Shown here piece by piece: positions 44,061-54,176 of a stretch of 55,490 nt of DNA. The notes below the pieces were generated by a model that was not told where the DNA came from, made no database searches, and saw nothing but the letters and a program-made list of their open reading frames with translations. The position numbers and the translations under genes were made by a program. The stretch is taken from positions 1 through 55,490 of the forward strand of contig JAQIBX010000023.1 in assembly GCA_027858895.1 (NCBI GenBank), read 5' to 3'. Each line of letters starts with the position of its first letter. The first letter of the stretch is position 1. This stretch comes from Desulfuromusa sp. Its GTDB lineage: Bacteria; Desulfobacterota; Desulfuromonadia; Desulfuromonadales; Geopsychrobacteraceae.

Positions 44061-44450
44061 ATGGAATATCCAATGATTCACATCTGTTACCGGGTTATGG
44101 ATCTAGAGGCTACGGAAAAATTTTATCATGAAGCTTTTGGCTTTGAAGTGTCACGAAAAAAGGATTATCCGGAAGGACGCTTTACCCTCAGCTACATGAC
44201 ATCTGTCGGACTGCCGTTTGAACTGGAATTGACCTACAATTATGATCAGAAGGAGTCCTATGTTATAGGCAATGGGTATTCTCATCTAGCGGTTGCGACA
44301 GCTGATTTGGAAGCATCACACAAAAGGCATACGGAGATGGCTCTTGCCGTCACCCCCTTAAAGGGATTGGTTGCGGGACAACCACGTTTTTACTTTGTAA
44401 GCGATCCCGATGGTTATCTGGTTGAAGTTGTCCGTCGGACTTCACTGTAA
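44061..44450 (+). CDS. lactoylglutathione lyase-like VOC family protein (glyoxalase I)
   Basis: The 129-residue protein matches small bacterial GloA: PMIHICYRVMDLEATEKFYHEAFGF, FELELTYN, GYSHLAV and the C-terminal DPDGYLVEVV. The four metal ligands are visible as His7, Glu in ELELT, His in YSHLAV and Glu in LVEVV, so it could be an active Ni/Co-type glyoxalase I. AAGGAG precedes the ATG. It is divergent from lpxH with a 57-base gap. Confidence 0.9.
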   Translation: MEYPMIHICYRVMDLEATEKFYHEAFGFEVSRKKDYPEGRFTLSYMTSVGLPFELELTYNYDQKESYVIGNGYSHLAVATADLEASHKRHTEMALAVTPLKGLVAGQPRFYFVSDPDGYLVEVVRRTSL

Positions 44451-44514
44451 TAGAATTTACACTGAACATCATCAGCCCCTCTGGAATTTTTAGATGGGCA
44501 CTATGGAGAGAAAA

Positions 44515-45285
44515 ATGACTGTTGATGGGTTGATGGAGCAGGGCTTACGTGCCCTTGAGGAAGGGGAAGCTCAGGCAGCAGCTCGATACTTCCAGCAGGT
44601 TATTGAAATGGAGGAGACTGCCGAAGCCTGGTTGCTGCTCGCAGCTGCGCAAATTGAAAATGGTTCTTTTGCAAAGGCACATAAAAGCCTTGCTGCTGGC
44701 TTGAGGTTGGAAACTGACGATATAGATCTGTTATTTTCTTTAGGGGATCTCTATCTTGAAGAGGGAAATAATGGCAAGGCAATAGCAACCTACCAGCAGA
44801 TCATCGATCTGGACGCAGAAGAAGTGGATGCCTGGATCAGTATGGCGGTAGCCAAGATGAATAACAATGATTTCGAAGGTGCTGAGAACACTTGTCGTCA
44901 GGCGCTTGAAATAGATGCAGAGTCGGCATTTGCGCATAATGCCCTCGGGGATATCTGTGTTGCCAAAAATAAAACAGAAGAGGCGATGAAATGCTTTCAA
45001 CAAGCGATAAAACTTGACTCATCAGACCCTCAACCTTATTTGAGTCTGGCAGAACTCTATTATGAAGCCAACAAGTTTGATCAGGCCGAAGAATATTGTC
45101 AGCAAGGTCTGGAATTGGATGCTGGATTGGCACCAGGCTATCTGATGCTTGGCAATATTTGCCTGGATCAGGATCGCACTCAAGAGGCAATTGATTATCT
45201 TCAGCAGTTTTTGCGTCTGGAGAAAAGTCCTGCGGCGAAGAATATCCGTGATGAGGTTTCTGCTGTTGTTGAAGGTCTCAAATAG
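44515..45285 (+). CDS. tetratricopeptide repeat protein
   Basis: About 256 residues consisting almost wholly of TPR units of 34 residues, for example AWLLLAAAQIENGSFAKAHKSL, DAWISMAVAKMNNNDFEGAENT and AFAHNALGDICVAKNKTEEA. No signal peptide, so it is cytoplasmic and likely a protein-binding scaffold. Starts at 44494, 44503 and 44515 are all in frame; GGAGAG lies just before 44515. Partner is unknown. Confidence 0.88.
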   Translation: MTVDGLMEQGLRALEEGEAQAAARYFQQVIEMEETAEAWLLLAAAQIENGSFAKAHKSLAAGLRLETDDIDLLFSLGDLYLEEGNNGKAIATYQQIIDLDAEEVDAWISMAVAKMNNNDFEGAENTCRQALEIDAESAFAHNALGDICVAKNKTEEAMKCFQQAIKLDSSDPQPYLSLAELYYEANKFDQAEEYCQQGLELDAGLAPGYLMLGNICLDQDRTQEAIDYLQQFLRLEKSPAAKNIRDEVSAVVEGLK

Positions 45286-45312
45286 CCAGTTTTTTGCATT
45301 GTAGAAACCAAA

Positions 45313-46158
45313 ATGAATCTACGTACTGAAGCACGTAACATTCTCTATATCTCATCAGGCGCTGCAGCGCTGGCGTTGGGAATTGTGTTGTTTCTGGCGC
45401 CCAACAGAATTGCCACGGGTGGAACGCCGGGGATAGCGATTCTGTTGAATTATCTGATCAACTTGCCGATCGGCAGTTTGATGTTGCTGATCAATCTGCC
45501 GTTGTTGCTGGTGAGTGGTAAAATACTCGGAAAAGCATTTGCCTTTCGTTCTGTCTCAGCGATCTTTCTGACTTCTCTTCTTATTGATCTATTTTCTGAA
45601 ATTTTACACTTTCCGGCAATCAGCCATAACACTTTGTTGGCAACCCTGTATGGTGGTATTGCTGTAGGGGTTGGAGTTGGCTTGATTTTGCGTGGCAATG
45701 CCTCGGCTGGTGGTACCACAATTCTTGCCCGACTGGTGGCAGCCCGTAGCCAGTATAAACCGGGGCAGGTGATTCTGGTTTTCGATGTTTTTATCATCGT
45801 TGCGTCTGGGTTTGTGTTTCAGGATATTGAGCGTGCTCTCTGGAGTATGATCAGTATTTATGCGACATCTAAGTGTATTGATATGATTCTGACCGGAACT
45901 TTGTCCGAAAAGATCGTGCATATTGCTTCCAATAGAGCCGATTTGCTCAGCCAGAAGATCATTGAACAACTCGGGCAACAGGGGACCATTCTCACTGGTA
46001 CCGGACTGTACAAGGAAGAACAGAAAACTTTGATATTTGTGACTGTTGAGGCGCGGCAGATCACCGTGCTGCGTGATATTATTCGCAATAATGATCCGGA
46101 TGCTTTTATGGTTGTTATGGATGCTGCCGAAATGCTTGGGCGCGGACACGGAGTGTAA
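45313..46158 (+). CDS. YitT family membrane protein
   Basis: 281 residues with five membrane segments: ISSGAAALALGIVLFLAPN, ATGGTPGIAILLNYLIN, LYGGIAVGVGVGLILRGNASAGGT and others, then a cytoplasmic DUF2179 domain (TGTGLYKEEQKTLIFVTVEARQ) at the C-terminus. This is the standard layout of the YitT/DUF161 family, whose substrate is unknown. It starts 27 bases after the TPR gene and ends 27 bases before the antiporter gene. Confidence 0.92.
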   Translation: MNLRTEARNILYISSGAAALALGIVLFLAPNRIATGGTPGIAILLNYLINLPIGSLMLLINLPLLLVSGKILGKAFAFRSVSAIFLTSLLIDLFSEILHFPAISHNTLLATLYGGIAVGVGVGLILRGNASAGGTTILARLVAARSQYKPGQVILVFDVFIIVASGFVFQDIERALWSMISIYATSKCIDMILTGTLSEKIVHIASNRADLLSQKIIEQLGQQGTILTGTGLYKEEQKTLIFVTVEARQITVLRDIIRNNDPDAFMVVMDAAEMLGRGHGV

Positions 46159-46185
46159 CGGCTACGATTAACCACAAGGGACACT

Positions 46186-48144
46186 ATGGGAATAGCAGCT
46201 GACATCATCATTATATTCGTTGCGGCACTGCTCGGTGGCTTGATTGCGCAAAAAATGCGTCAACCATTATTGCTTGGCTACCTCCTTGTCGGGGTTATCA
46301 TTGGTCCTTTTTCTGTGGCTCTCGTCTCTGACCCCCACGATGTTGAAAAACTTGCGGAAATTGGTGTTGCTCTCCTACTGTTTGCCCTTGGACTGGAATT
46401 TTCACTTCAGGATTTAAAGCCGGTTAAATATGTCGCACTGATCGGCGGTCCGATACAAATTTTGTTGACCATTGGTTATGGTTATCTGATTGGAAGTTGG
46501 CTCGGCTGGGAGAGCGGTCCGTCACTCTGGCTCGGTGGCCTTATCTCCCTTTCAAGTACCATGGTGATCCTGAAAACCCTGATGGCTCAGGGTATGATCG
46601 GAACCTTATCCAGCCGGGTGATGATTGGCATCTTGATTGTTCAGGATCTGGCCGTCGTTCTGCTGTTGATTCTCTTGCCCCAATTATCCAATCCCGCAGC
46701 CGGCCTGTCAGTTTTAGCCCTTGCCCTGCTTAAATCGATTATTTTTCTGGCTGTTATGCTGTTGCTTGGAACGCGGTTGTTGCCCCGGCTGCTTGCAGTT
46801 ATTGCTCGCGGGAATTCTCGGGAACTGTTTCTCCTGACGATTATTGCGATCGGTCTGGGAATCGGTTATGCGACTTATCTGCTCGGCCTTTCTTTTGCTT
46901 TTGGTGCCTTTGTGGCTGGTATGGTGTTGAGTGAATCGGATTATGGTCACCAGGCATTAAGTGATGTCATTCCATTACGCGATCTGTTTGGGCTTCTTTT
47001 CTTTACCTCAGTCGGGATGCTGCTGAATCCGGTATTTTTAATTGAAAACTGGTCAGGCGTCCTGCAACTTGTGTTGCTGGTTGCAATCGGTAAAAGTTTG
47101 ATCATGGCCGGGATTGTTCGTAGCTTCGGCTATGGTAATGTCATTCCTCTCGCTGTTGGTTTGGGGATGTTTCAGATCGGTGAGTTTTCTTTTGTCTTAG
47201 GTCGGGTTGGAATAGACGGTGGTTTTCTGGATCATGATCAATATTCCTATGTTTTGTCGGCGACGATTATAAGTATGTTGATCACGCCCCTGGCTTCAGC
47301 TTGTACGGTGCCACTCTATAGTTTGAAAAAGCGTTATTTCAAAAAAGAAATTTTGGAGACAATTAACATCCCGCAAGGGGGATTGCACGGACATATTGTC
47401 ATCGCCGGCGGCGGACGGGTTGGCCAGCACGTGGCCTATATTCTGGCTCAGCTTGAAGTCCCTTTTGTTATTATCGAACTAGGGCAGCGGACCATATCAG
47501 AGTGTAAGCAGAATGGTTATCCAACGATCTATGGTGATGCTTCTCAACCGGTTGTTCTTGAAGCGGCTAATCTGGCAGAAGCAAAACAACTACTGATCAC
47601 TATCCCCCACATTACAACGACCGAAGCAATCGTCCATTTTGTGCGTCGACAGCGTCCTGATTTGAATATAGTCGTGCGTTCGGTTGGAGCTGAACAGATG
47701 GAAGCACTCTATGCCGATGGCGTATCTATGGTTATTCGACCGGAATTGGAAGCGGGTCTGGAAATAGCACGGCAGGTATTGTTGAATTTAAATATCCCCG
47801 TACCAACTATTCAGAAGTTTACCGATGCTGCCCGTCAGGATCATTATCAGCAATTATCTGATGATCGGGCGGGTTTGGACAATATCCGCTTGCTCCAGAA
47901 GGCACGGGATTCTCTCGAATTGAGTTGGGAGGAATTAAGTACAGAGAGTTTATTAGTTGGCCGCAGCTTACGTCAACTAGATGTTCGACAAAGTACCGGA
48001 GCTTCTGTCGTTGGGGTCATGCGTGACGGGAATTTTATCGCCAATCCTTCTGCCGACCTGGTTTTTCAAGTAGGCGATCTGATTGCATCTATTGGCCGTC
48101 CGCAACAATGCAATTGGCCACGGGAGACAACCGAAAGAGGATAA
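46186..48144 (+). CDS. Kef-type monovalent cation:proton antiporter with TrkA-N/TrkA-C
   Basis: 652 residues. The N-terminal CPA2 exchanger domain has about 12 membrane segments ([45 protein letters not shown]). It is followed by an RCK-N NAD-binding domain ([18 protein letters not shown], from about 395) and a TrkA-C domain at the end ([25 protein letters not shown]). The ordering matches YbaL/KefB-like K+/H+ antiporters. AAGGGA precedes the ATG. It is probably a potassium efflux system gated by nucleotides; glutathione control is not evident. Confidence 0.92.
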   Translation: MGIAADIIIIFVAALLGGLIAQKMRQPLLLGYLLVGVIIGPFSVALVSDPHDVEKLAEIGVALLLFALGLEFSLQDLKPVKYVALIGGPIQILLTIGYGYLIGSWLGWESGPSLWLGGLISLSSTMVILKTLMAQGMIGTLSSRVMIGILIVQDLAVVLLLILLPQLSNPAAGLSVLALALLKSIIFLAVMLLLGTRLLPRLLAVIARGNSRELFLLTIIAIGLGIGYATYLLGLSFAFGAFVAGMVLSESDYGHQALSDVIPLRDLFGLLFFTSVGMLLNPVFLIENWSGVLQLVLLVAIGKSLIMAGIVRSFGYGNVIPLAVGLGMFQIGEFSFVLGRVGIDGGFLDHDQYSYVLSATIISMLITPLASACTVPLYSLKKRYFKKEILETINIPQGGLHGHIVIAGGGRVGQHVAYILAQLEVPFVIIELGQRTISECKQNGYPTIYGDASQPVVLEAANLAEAKQLLITIPHITTTEAIVHFVRRQRPDLNIVVRSVGAEQMEALYADGVSMVIRPELEAGLEIARQVLLNLNIPVPTIQKFTDAARQDHYQQLSDDRAGLDNIRLLQKARDSLELSWEELSTESLLVGRSLRQLDVRQSTGASVVGVMRDGNFIANPSADLVFQVGDLIASIGRPQQCNWPRETTERG

Positions 48145-48146
48145 AA

Positions 48147-48182
48147 CAAAAAAGGCTGCCGGAATGCCGGCAGCCTTTTTTG
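48147..48182. terminator. strong bidirectional terminator
   Basis: A 12-bp GC-rich stem, AAAGGCTGCCGG / CCGGCAGCCTTT with loop AATG (48151-48178), is extended by A and T tracts on either side to about 16 bp. It lies between the convergent antiporter and PxxKW genes and can end transcription from both. Confidence 0.9.
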
Positions 48183-48208
48183 TTAAGCATAGTTTGTATG
48201 AAATTAGT

Positions 48209-48493
48209 TTACTTGCCAGCAGCAGCGCGTTTTGCTGCTTTCAGCGGGTTGACTCTGACGTCATCAACCTTCAGATCAATCTTTTTGTGGGTTGCAAAGT
48301 TACATAGGCCGTTTACCCATTTTGCTGCGGGGTCTGGATAAGCCGTACAAACATCACCAATGCTTCCTTTGGCAATGCGATCACATCCTTGACACTCTTC
48401 TACAATAACTTTGCAGCTACCGTCTTGGGCGCTACAACCAGATTTTTTCCAGAAACTACACTCGGTTCCTGCGAGAACTGTTTGACACTGCAT
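48209..48493 (-). CDS. PxxKW family cysteine-rich protein
   Basis: A 94-residue protein with nine cysteines (CQTVLAGTEC, CSAQDGSC, CQGCDR, C, C) and the P-D-P-A-A-K-W motif that names the family, followed by VNGLCNFATH. A basic alanine/lysine-rich tail ends it. AGGAGG precedes the ATG. The cysteine pattern suggests an iron-sulfur or zinc site; function is unknown and the family is mainly from Desulfobacterota-type anaerobes. Confidence 0.9.
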   Translation of the reverse strand: MQCQTVLAGTECSFWKKSGCSAQDGSCKVIVEECQGCDRIAKGSIGDVCTAYPDPAAKWVNGLCNFATHKKIDLKVDDVRVNPLKAAKRAAAGK

Positions 48494-48592
48494 ATTGTTA
48501 TTCCTCCTATATTTATAACTTTTGGTTCAAACTCAGAACTCGTACTAATAGCGAATTTAAAATATAGAGTCAATGCTTTTCTGTGACAATTT

Positions 48593-49741
48593 TCAGGTAA
48601 CAAAACTATTTTTGTTAAAATTGAGGAGGATAATGGCAGACAGAATAATGCTGGCTATGATGAACATTGGCAGTGTAAAACTGCCAGTTGTATCGTAGCA
48701 ATATCCAGCAAAAAGGGGTGCTATAGCACCGGGAATGTTCGCTGAGAATAGCCAGCCATAAATTGAACCAACCTTGTCTGCACCCCAGATTCTGGCAACA
48801 GAGCCAGCGTAAACAACCAGAACACCGCCGTAATTAAAGCCCGAGATTATGGCAAAAATTTGCAGTCCAAGAGAGGATGTCACAATCCAAGGTGAGGCAA
48901 ACAAAAGAAGCGCCTGCGAAAGAAGGTTGAGTTGAATGATGGTGCGACTGTTGAAGCGGTCGAATATGCTTCCCCAGGCAACCCTGCCGATGGCGTTTGC
49001 AATAGCAAAAAATGAGACCGCACTGACACCGGTCATCAGCGTTGCCGATTGATAGAATTCTTTGATATTGGCATTGATGGCAAAGCCGGCTGCCAATCCG
49101 GTGAACATGGCAAAATACAGGATAAGGAAACGTTTATCGGTCAATACTTGCCGGAAATCTAATTTGACCGTATTTGTTTTGGCAAAATCGGGCGGGTTTT
49201 GCATAAAGAGTCCGGAAAAAACGATCAAAAACATAAATGCCAAGCCAAAATAACCAAACAGAGCAAAGGGAGTGAAATTGAGTTTGAGCAGGTATCCAGC
49301 AACGGTGCTGACGAGTGCCGCACCTCCACCAAATCCGGCGACAGCAACGCCGGTGACGAGCCCTTTATTGTTGGGGAACCATTTAATGCAGGTTGAGATG
49401 GGGACAATGTAGGCGATACCTGCTCCAATGCCAGCAATAATACCGTTTCCCAATATGGTGTAGGTGAAATTGTTCACCCCCAGGGACGAAATCAGCCAGC
49501 CACTACCGAAGAGAATTCCGCCGCTGATAGCCGCAATCCGTGGGCCAAACTTGTCTACGAGCGTCCCCGAAAAAACCATCGTCAAGGGGAAGACAAAATA
49601 GAAGACCGAAAAAGGGATTTGAGCCTGCACTTGAGAAATGTCAGCAATAGTTTTGATATGCTGAACGAAAACCGACCAGGAATAAGTTGCACCCAGACAC
49701 AGTTGCATCAGCAGGGCAGAGAGGATAATCATTATGCGCAT
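48593..49741 (-). CDS. OFA-family major facilitator (oxalate/formate antiporter-like)
   Basis: 382 residues with 12 predicted membrane segments. LCLGATYSWSVFVQHIK at the start, GTLVDKFGPRIAAISGG after TM2 (the MFS A-motif region), and GIGAGIAYIVPISTCIKWFPNNKGLVTGVAVAGFGGGA are typical of the OFA family. Members move small monocarboxylates such as lactate, pyruvate, formate or oxalate. GGGAG precedes the ATG. It is a single gene; substrate is not certain. Confidence 0.9.
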   Translation of the reverse strand: MRIMIILSALLMQLCLGATYSWSVFVQHIKTIADISQVQAQIPFSVFYFVFPLTMVFSGTLVDKFGPRIAAISGGILFGSGWLISSLGVNNFTYTILGNGIIAGIGAGIAYIVPISTCIKWFPNNKGLVTGVAVAGFGGGAALVSTVAGYLLKLNFTPFALFGYFGLAFMFLIVFSGLFMQNPPDFAKTNTVKLDFRQVLTDKRFLILYFAMFTGLAAGFAINANIKEFYQSATLMTGVSAVSFFAIANAIGRVAWGSIFDRFNSRTIIQLNLLSQALLLFASPWIVTSSLGLQIFAIISGFNYGGVLVVYAGSVARIWGADKVGSIYGWLFSANIPGAIAPLFAGYCYDTTGSFTLPMFIIASIILSAIILLNFNKNSFVT

Positions 49742-49894
49742 TTTTTACTCCCGATGAAATCAGCTTAAACTTGATCAGGTTATGTGTATCTTTAGATATT
49801 GTCAATGATCGGTTTTTGTTGCTAAATGAGATGACCGTTTGGATGGAATCAAATTGCAGGGATTGAGCATTGAAATGAGTGAGATTTTGAAATT

Positions 49895-50164
49895 ATGCCT
49901 TTAAATTCTGTAGAGTGGGAAAAAATCTGCGAACGTTGTGGGCGCTGTTGTTATGAAAAATATACTTATCGGGGTAAGATTTTTTATACGGATAAACCTT
50001 GTCAATATCTGGATACAGAGACAAATTGCTGTCGAATATATGATCAGCGCTCAGAGTTACACCCTGACTGTGCCCGCTTGACCCCTCAGCTGGTTAAAGC
50101 TGGTATCATGCCGGAGGGTTGCCCATACGTAAAAAATCTGGATGATGACTCTACCTCAAAATAG
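49895..50164 (+). CDS. YkgJ family cysteine cluster protein
   Basis: An 89-residue protein with CERCGRCCYEKY near the N-terminus and further cysteines in KPCQYLDTETNCCRIYDQR, HPDCARL and GCPYV. This CxxCxxCC pattern is the Zn/Fe-binding cluster family (YkgJ/YcgN, PF03692). It is a short member. The ribosome binding site is weak. Function is unknown; it sits 94 bases before the phosphohexomutase gene. Confidence 0.87.
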   Translation: MPLNSVEWEKICERCGRCCYEKYTYRGKIFYTDKPCQYLDTETNCCRIYDQRSELHPDCARLTPQLVKAGIMPEGCPYVKNLDDDSTSK

Positions 50165-50258
50165 CCGCGCTGATACATCATCTGTATGCTATTATTGTCT
50201 TTTACAAGAGGATAAATTATTGCAAGCAGTCATACTTCTTTAAATCGGGGAGGGATCC

Positions 50259-51680
50259 ATGTCGCATATTAAATTTGGTACTTCGGGTTGGCGCGGTATT
50301 TTTTGTGAAGAGTTTACCCTGGATAATGTCCGGGTGGTGGTGCAAGCGATTGCTGATCATTTGCATGCAGAGGGCCTAGCCGAGAAGGGTGTGGTGATCG
50401 GTTACGACGCTCGTTTTATGGGGGCCGATTTTTCCCGTGAGACTGCACGGATATTGGCCGGGGCCGGGATTAAAAGTTATTTCTGTCAGCGGGATACACC
50501 GACACCGGTGATTGCCCATGAACTCCTGCGGAGAAAAGCGGCCGGGGCGATCAATTTTACTGCCAGTCATAATCCTTATAACTACAGTGGCATTAAATTT
50601 TCTCCGGTCTCGGGTGGTCCGGCTTTGCCCGAAACAACCAATGATATTGAAAAACGGGCCAATGCCATGCTTGGCGAGATAGTTTACAAAGAGATTTCTT
50701 TGGAAAATGCCGCACAGCAAGGGCTGTATGAAGAAATTGACCCTCGCGAAGCCTATTTTACTACTCTAAAGAAACTGGTTGATTTTAAGGCGATTGCTGC
50801 CTCAGAGATGACAATTGCGGTCAATCCCCTTTACGGTTCCGGGCGCGGCTATCTTGATCGGATTCTGGAGGAAGCGGGAGTTAAGGTGGTTAAAATCAAC
50901 GACCATCTTGACCCTTATTTTGGTGGTAAACCGCCAGAGCCAGCGGAAGAGTATATTCAGGATTTTATCGGGCTGATCAAGAGTGATGAATCCGTTGTTC
51001 TTGGATTAGCAACCGATGGTGATGCTGATCGCTTCGGGATTATTGATAGCGACGGCACCTATATTGAGCCAAATTATATTCTCGCTCTTTTGTTCGATTA
51101 TATGATCCGCCGAAAAGGTCTGCGAGGAGATGCTGCGCGCAGCGTTGCCACATCGCATCTGGTTGATGCTGTCGCTGACTATCATGGGGTGAAAGTGTTG
51201 GAAACGCCCGTGGGTTTTAAGTTTATTGGTGAATATATCAGTGCCGACAAAATTCTGATTGGTGGTGAAGAGAGTGCCGGATTGAGTATCAAGGGACATG
51301 TGCCGGAAAAGGATGGAGTTCTGGCATGTCTGTTGGTGGCTGAAATGGTGGCAGTAGAAAAGAAATCACTGCGGGAGCTATTATCTGATCTCTATTCGCG
51401 GGTTGGAGAAATTCATACCAAACGCATCAATATTCATTTATCCCCTCAACTTGAAGCCGCTTTGCCCGATAAATTTGCTAATCCCCCCGAAAAGATTGGT
51501 GAACACCGCATTGTTGAAGTCATCCAGATTGATGGCAATAAATACCTGCTGGACGATGGCTCTTGGTTGCTGTTCCGCAAGTCTGGAACAGAGCCGGTCG
51601 TTAGGTTGTACGCTGAAACAAAAAATTTCGAATCGTTGGCACAATTGATTGATCTTGGTCGGGAATTTATTCTGGGATAG
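50259..51680 (+). CDS. phosphoglucomutase/phosphomannomutase family protein
   Basis: Alpha-D-phosphohexomutase of 473 residues. The active-site phosphoserine is S103 in TASHNPYNYSG, the metal loop is DGDADRFGI, the sugar-binding loop is GGEESAGLS and the phosphate-binding loop is RKSGTEPVVRLYAE. GGGAGGG precedes the ATG. It could act on glucose, mannose or glucosamine phosphates; sequence alone does not decide. Confidence 0.93.
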   Translation: MSHIKFGTSGWRGIFCEEFTLDNVRVVVQAIADHLHAEGLAEKGVVIGYDARFMGADFSRETARILAGAGIKSYFCQRDTPTPVIAHELLRRKAAGAINFTASHNPYNYSGIKFSPVSGGPALPETTNDIEKRANAMLGEIVYKEISLENAAQQGLYEEIDPREAYFTTLKKLVDFKAIAASEMTIAVNPLYGSGRGYLDRILEEAGVKVVKINDHLDPYFGGKPPEPAEEYIQDFIGLIKSDESVVLGLATDGDADRFGIIDSDGTYIEPNYILALLFDYMIRRKGLRGDAARSVATSHLVDAVADYHGVKVLETPVGFKFIGEYISADKILIGGEESAGLSIKGHVPEKDGVLACLLVAEMVAVEKKSLRELLSDLYSRVGEIHTKRINIHLSPQLEAALPDKFANPPEKIGEHRIVEVIQIDGNKYLLDDGSWLLFRKSGTEPVVRLYAETKNFESLAQLIDLGREFILG

Positions 51681-51715
51681 TTACCCCCAGAGAATTGAGG
51701 GGCCTGGATTAATGC

Positions 51716-51763
51716 GGGGACAGAATGATTTTTGCAAAAAGACGCAAAAAAAATTCAGTCCCC
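51716..51763. repeat. GGGGACAGAAT palindromic repeat, copy B (degenerate)
   Basis: GGGGACAGAATGATTTTTGC (51716-51735) faces GCAAAAAAAATTCAGTCCCC (51744-51763), an inverted repeat with three mismatches in 20. It matches copy A at 21282 over GGGGACAGAAT and its complement and likewise lies between convergent genes. Confidence 0.75.
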
Positions 51764-51776
51764 TCACATATCTCGA

Positions 51777-52349
51777 TTATTCACCTGCCAGTTTTTTTGC
51801 CAACACCAAACTGAGGTTGTTGATACCATTATTCAGTCCAACAACCAGATCCTGATAGCTGCTCCCAACCGGTTGTCGATCGGTAAAATGACCTTGCATG
51901 GCTTGACCTGACGGGTTGTTAATTGTCCACCGAATATCAACTTGCGTATGACCGTCGAGTTTTCCAGAAAAATTATTCACTAACAGTTTTACTTTTATTG
52001 CATTGGTGCGTGAGCTCTCCCACGGACTGACCGAAATGTGACTCCCTGGTAGCAAAAGAGTCAGGTTTTCACGGACTATTCGCATCAAACTTTCTTGAAC
52101 AGGCTCTGCCCAGCGTTTGGATGCGGAAAAATCAATCTCATTATTATTGTTACGCGTAACAATTTTAGGCTGATCAAGATAACCAGGTAAACCAATGAGT
52201 TCGAGATCGATAGTGAATGCATTATCTGGATAACTTTTTGGTGTTTCAGTCACACTTTCCAGCAGGAAGTAGTGCCTCGGTTGAAGGTCACTGCCGATTT
52301 GAATACAGGAGGTACAAAGTAAAAGTAAAACCAGGAATAGCTTGCGCAT
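51777..52349 (-). CDS. ABC-type transport auxiliary lipoprotein (PqiC-like)
   Basis: 190 residues with a hydrophobic N-terminus ending in cysteine (LLLLCTSC, Cys15; the lipobox is atypical). RHYFLLESV and the following domain match the ABC_trans_aux/PqiC family (DUF330) that works with MCE transporters. The ATG overlaps the MCE gene stop by one base (TAATG). It is the last gene of the operon and takes the place where MlaC/MlaB would be in E. coli; it is probably an outer-membrane lipoprotein partner. Confidence 0.88.
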   Translation of the reverse strand: MRKLFLVLLLLCTSCIQIGSDLQPRHYFLLESVTETPKSYPDNAFTIDLELIGLPGYLDQPKIVTRNNNNEIDFSASKRWAEPVQESLMRIVRENLTLLLPGSHISVSPWESSRTNAIKVKLLVNNFSGKLDGHTQVDIRWTINNPSGQAMQGHFTDRQPVGSSYQDLVVGLNNGINNLSLVLAKKLAGE

Positions 52350-53383
52350 TAGTTCTTCCCTCCATCAATCCTGCCACGGAGTAACATCTGTGGATCGCGT
52401 TCAAGTTCTGTTGTCAAGTAGCGCAAAGTACGAGCAGTACGATTCACTTCCTGAAGGGTCAAACTTAACTGTTCTATAATCTGGGAATCGTTTGCAGAAA
52501 GACCTTTGATCTGTTGCATGGCATCAGCGGTTTTGACCGATGCATCATTGACGGCGAGTACCGCCTGACCTAATTGTTCAGAGAGTGGATCGATCTTACT
52601 GTCAATATGCCCGATTGTCGCCTGTGCATCCTGAATGGTTGTTTGACTTTGTTGAATTGTATCTTTGACCATATTGACCAGTGGTAGAAGTTGTTCATTC
52701 AGGTTGTGCAGGAAATGATTTAATTGAGAGGTCGTGTCATCAAATTTTGCCAAGGCATTGTGCAGGCTCGGTGAGTTAATAAGTTTCTCAAACCCTTCAG
52801 CAGAGCTAATCAATTTGTCTGTCAGGTCCTTCAGTGGTATGTCTGCAAAGGTCTTGGTCAATTCCTCAAGGCTCGAGGTGATTGCAGGTATTTCCGGGTA
52901 TTCGTGTTGGTATCCCGCAAGTACGAGTGGTGTGTCAGGCAACATATCCAGGTTGACATACAACTGTCCGGTGACCAAGCTGTCTAACTGCATTTGTGCT
53001 CGTAAGCCTTTATCAACCAGCGAAATCATTGGATCATCGCCTTTTACGGTTGTTTTGATCGAATCAAGAACCCCTTTATCATTCCCGTCTGCTTTAAACC
53101 GGGAGGGCTCAATCTCTATGACAACAGGAATATAAAATTTAAATTCCTGTGGACGAACTCTGACGTTTATTTCCTTGATCTGACCAATTTTCACCCCACG
53201 AAAACGTACAGGGGAACCGACGCTAAGTCCTTTAACTGAACTGTCGAAATAAATAACATAGCTTCGCGTTTCAGATAGAAATCCTCCAGGTCCAAAAAAA
53301 AGTAAAGCAGCAACACTTAAAATAATAGCGCCGACTACAAAACTACCGATGACCCGTGGATCAATTCTTTTACGTCTACGCAT
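52349..53383 (-). CDS. mlaD: MlaD-like MCE family protein
   Basis: 344 residues: one membrane anchor (about 12-33), an MCE domain (about 38-118: YVIYFDSSVKGLSVGSPVRFRGVKIGQI) and a long helical C-terminal tail (about 180-320) rich in Q, T and S heptads. MCE rings hexamerise and form a path for lipids between the membranes. The long tail suggests a needle-like extension beyond the E. coli MlaD size. AGGGG precedes the ATG. Confidence 0.93.
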   Translation of the reverse strand: MRRRKRIDPRVIGSFVVGAIILSVAALLFFGPGGFLSETRSYVIYFDSSVKGLSVGSPVRFRGVKIGQIKEINVRVRPQEFKFYIPVVIEIEPSRFKADGNDKGVLDSIKTTVKGDDPMISLVDKGLRAQMQLDSLVTGQLYVNLDMLPDTPLVLAGYQHEYPEIPAITSSLEELTKTFADIPLKDLTDKLISSAEGFEKLINSPSLHNALAKFDDTTSQLNHFLHNLNEQLLPLVNMVKDTIQQSQTTIQDAQATIGHIDSKIDPLSEQLGQAVLAVNDASVKTADAMQQIKGLSANDSQIIEQLSLTLQEVNRTARTLRYLTTELERDPQMLLRGRIDGGKN

Positions 53384-53424
53384 AAAAACCCCTGAGATAT
53401 TTTAATGGCTTCATTCTTATCATA

Positions 53425-54174
53425 TCAAGTTGTCCTGGTTAAAAACTTAATTACGCGCAAATCTACCGAAGATTCAAGTAAGTGCTTGGGTGCTCCGGTG
53501 GCAATAATTGTTTTTTCTGTGGGATCAAGAAAAATCGAATTATCGCCTACGGCAAAAATACTGGGCAGTTCGTGACTGACGATGACTATCGTTGCACCAA
53601 GACTGTCGCGCAGCTCTAAAATTAAATCATCTAACAATCTTGAGCTGACTGGGTCAAGGCCTGCAGAGGGTTCATCAAAGAAAAGAATTTCGGGATCTAA
53701 TGCCATCGCTCTGGCCAGTCCCGCTCTTTTGCGCATGCCACCACTGATTTCGGAGGGATAATAGTCTTTATAGCGAGATAGACCCACCAAAGAGAGTTTA
53801 TAGGAAATAACGTCCTGAATCTGTTTTTGATTGAGGTTTGTATATTCTGTTAGAAGCAGCTCGATATTTTCAGCAAGGGTCATGGAACTCCAGAGCGCGC
53901 CCCCTTGAAAGAGGACACCAGCGCGGCTAATAATCGTGTTACGTTCCTGTAGGGAGCTATTCCAAAGGTCTACACCGTTGACAAAAATCTCCCCTCCAGT
54001 CGGTTGCATAAGACCGATGAGGTGTCTGAGAAGGGTGCTTTTCCCACAGCCGCTGCCCCCCATAATAATGAAAATTTCACCATGTTTAACGGTGAAATTG
54101 AGATTTTTCTGGATGACCGACTCACCGTAAGCCATGGTTAATTTATGGATAGCCAGATGGGGAGTTGAGGGCAT
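53425..54174 (-). CDS. mlaF: MlaF-like lipid ABC transporter ATP-binding protein
   Basis: 249-residue ATPase with Walker A GGSGCGKSTLLRHLIG, signature ISGGMRKRAGLARAMALDPE and Walker B ILFFDEPSAGLDPVSS, the MlaF/Ttg2A pattern. The SGGMRKR signature separates it from the Liv ATPases in this window. AGGAG precedes the ATG; it starts just after the permease stop. Confidence 0.95.
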   Translation of the reverse strand: MPSTPHLAIHKLTMAYGESVIQKNLNFTVKHGEIFIIMGGSGCGKSTLLRHLIGLMQPTGGEIFVNGVDLWNSSLQERNTIISRAGVLFQGGALWSSMTLAENIELLLTEYTNLNQKQIQDVISYKLSLVGLSRYKDYYPSEISGGMRKRAGLARAMALDPEILFFDEPSAGLDPVSSRLLDDLILELRDSLGATIVIVSHELPSIFAVGDNSIFLDPTEKTIIATGAPKHLLESSVDLRVIKFLTRTT

Positions 54175-54176
54175 GA

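Noticed and set aside
45604-46149. 181-residue minus-strand frame inside the YitT gene
   Set aside because: Low-complexity shadow of a conserved membrane protein gene.
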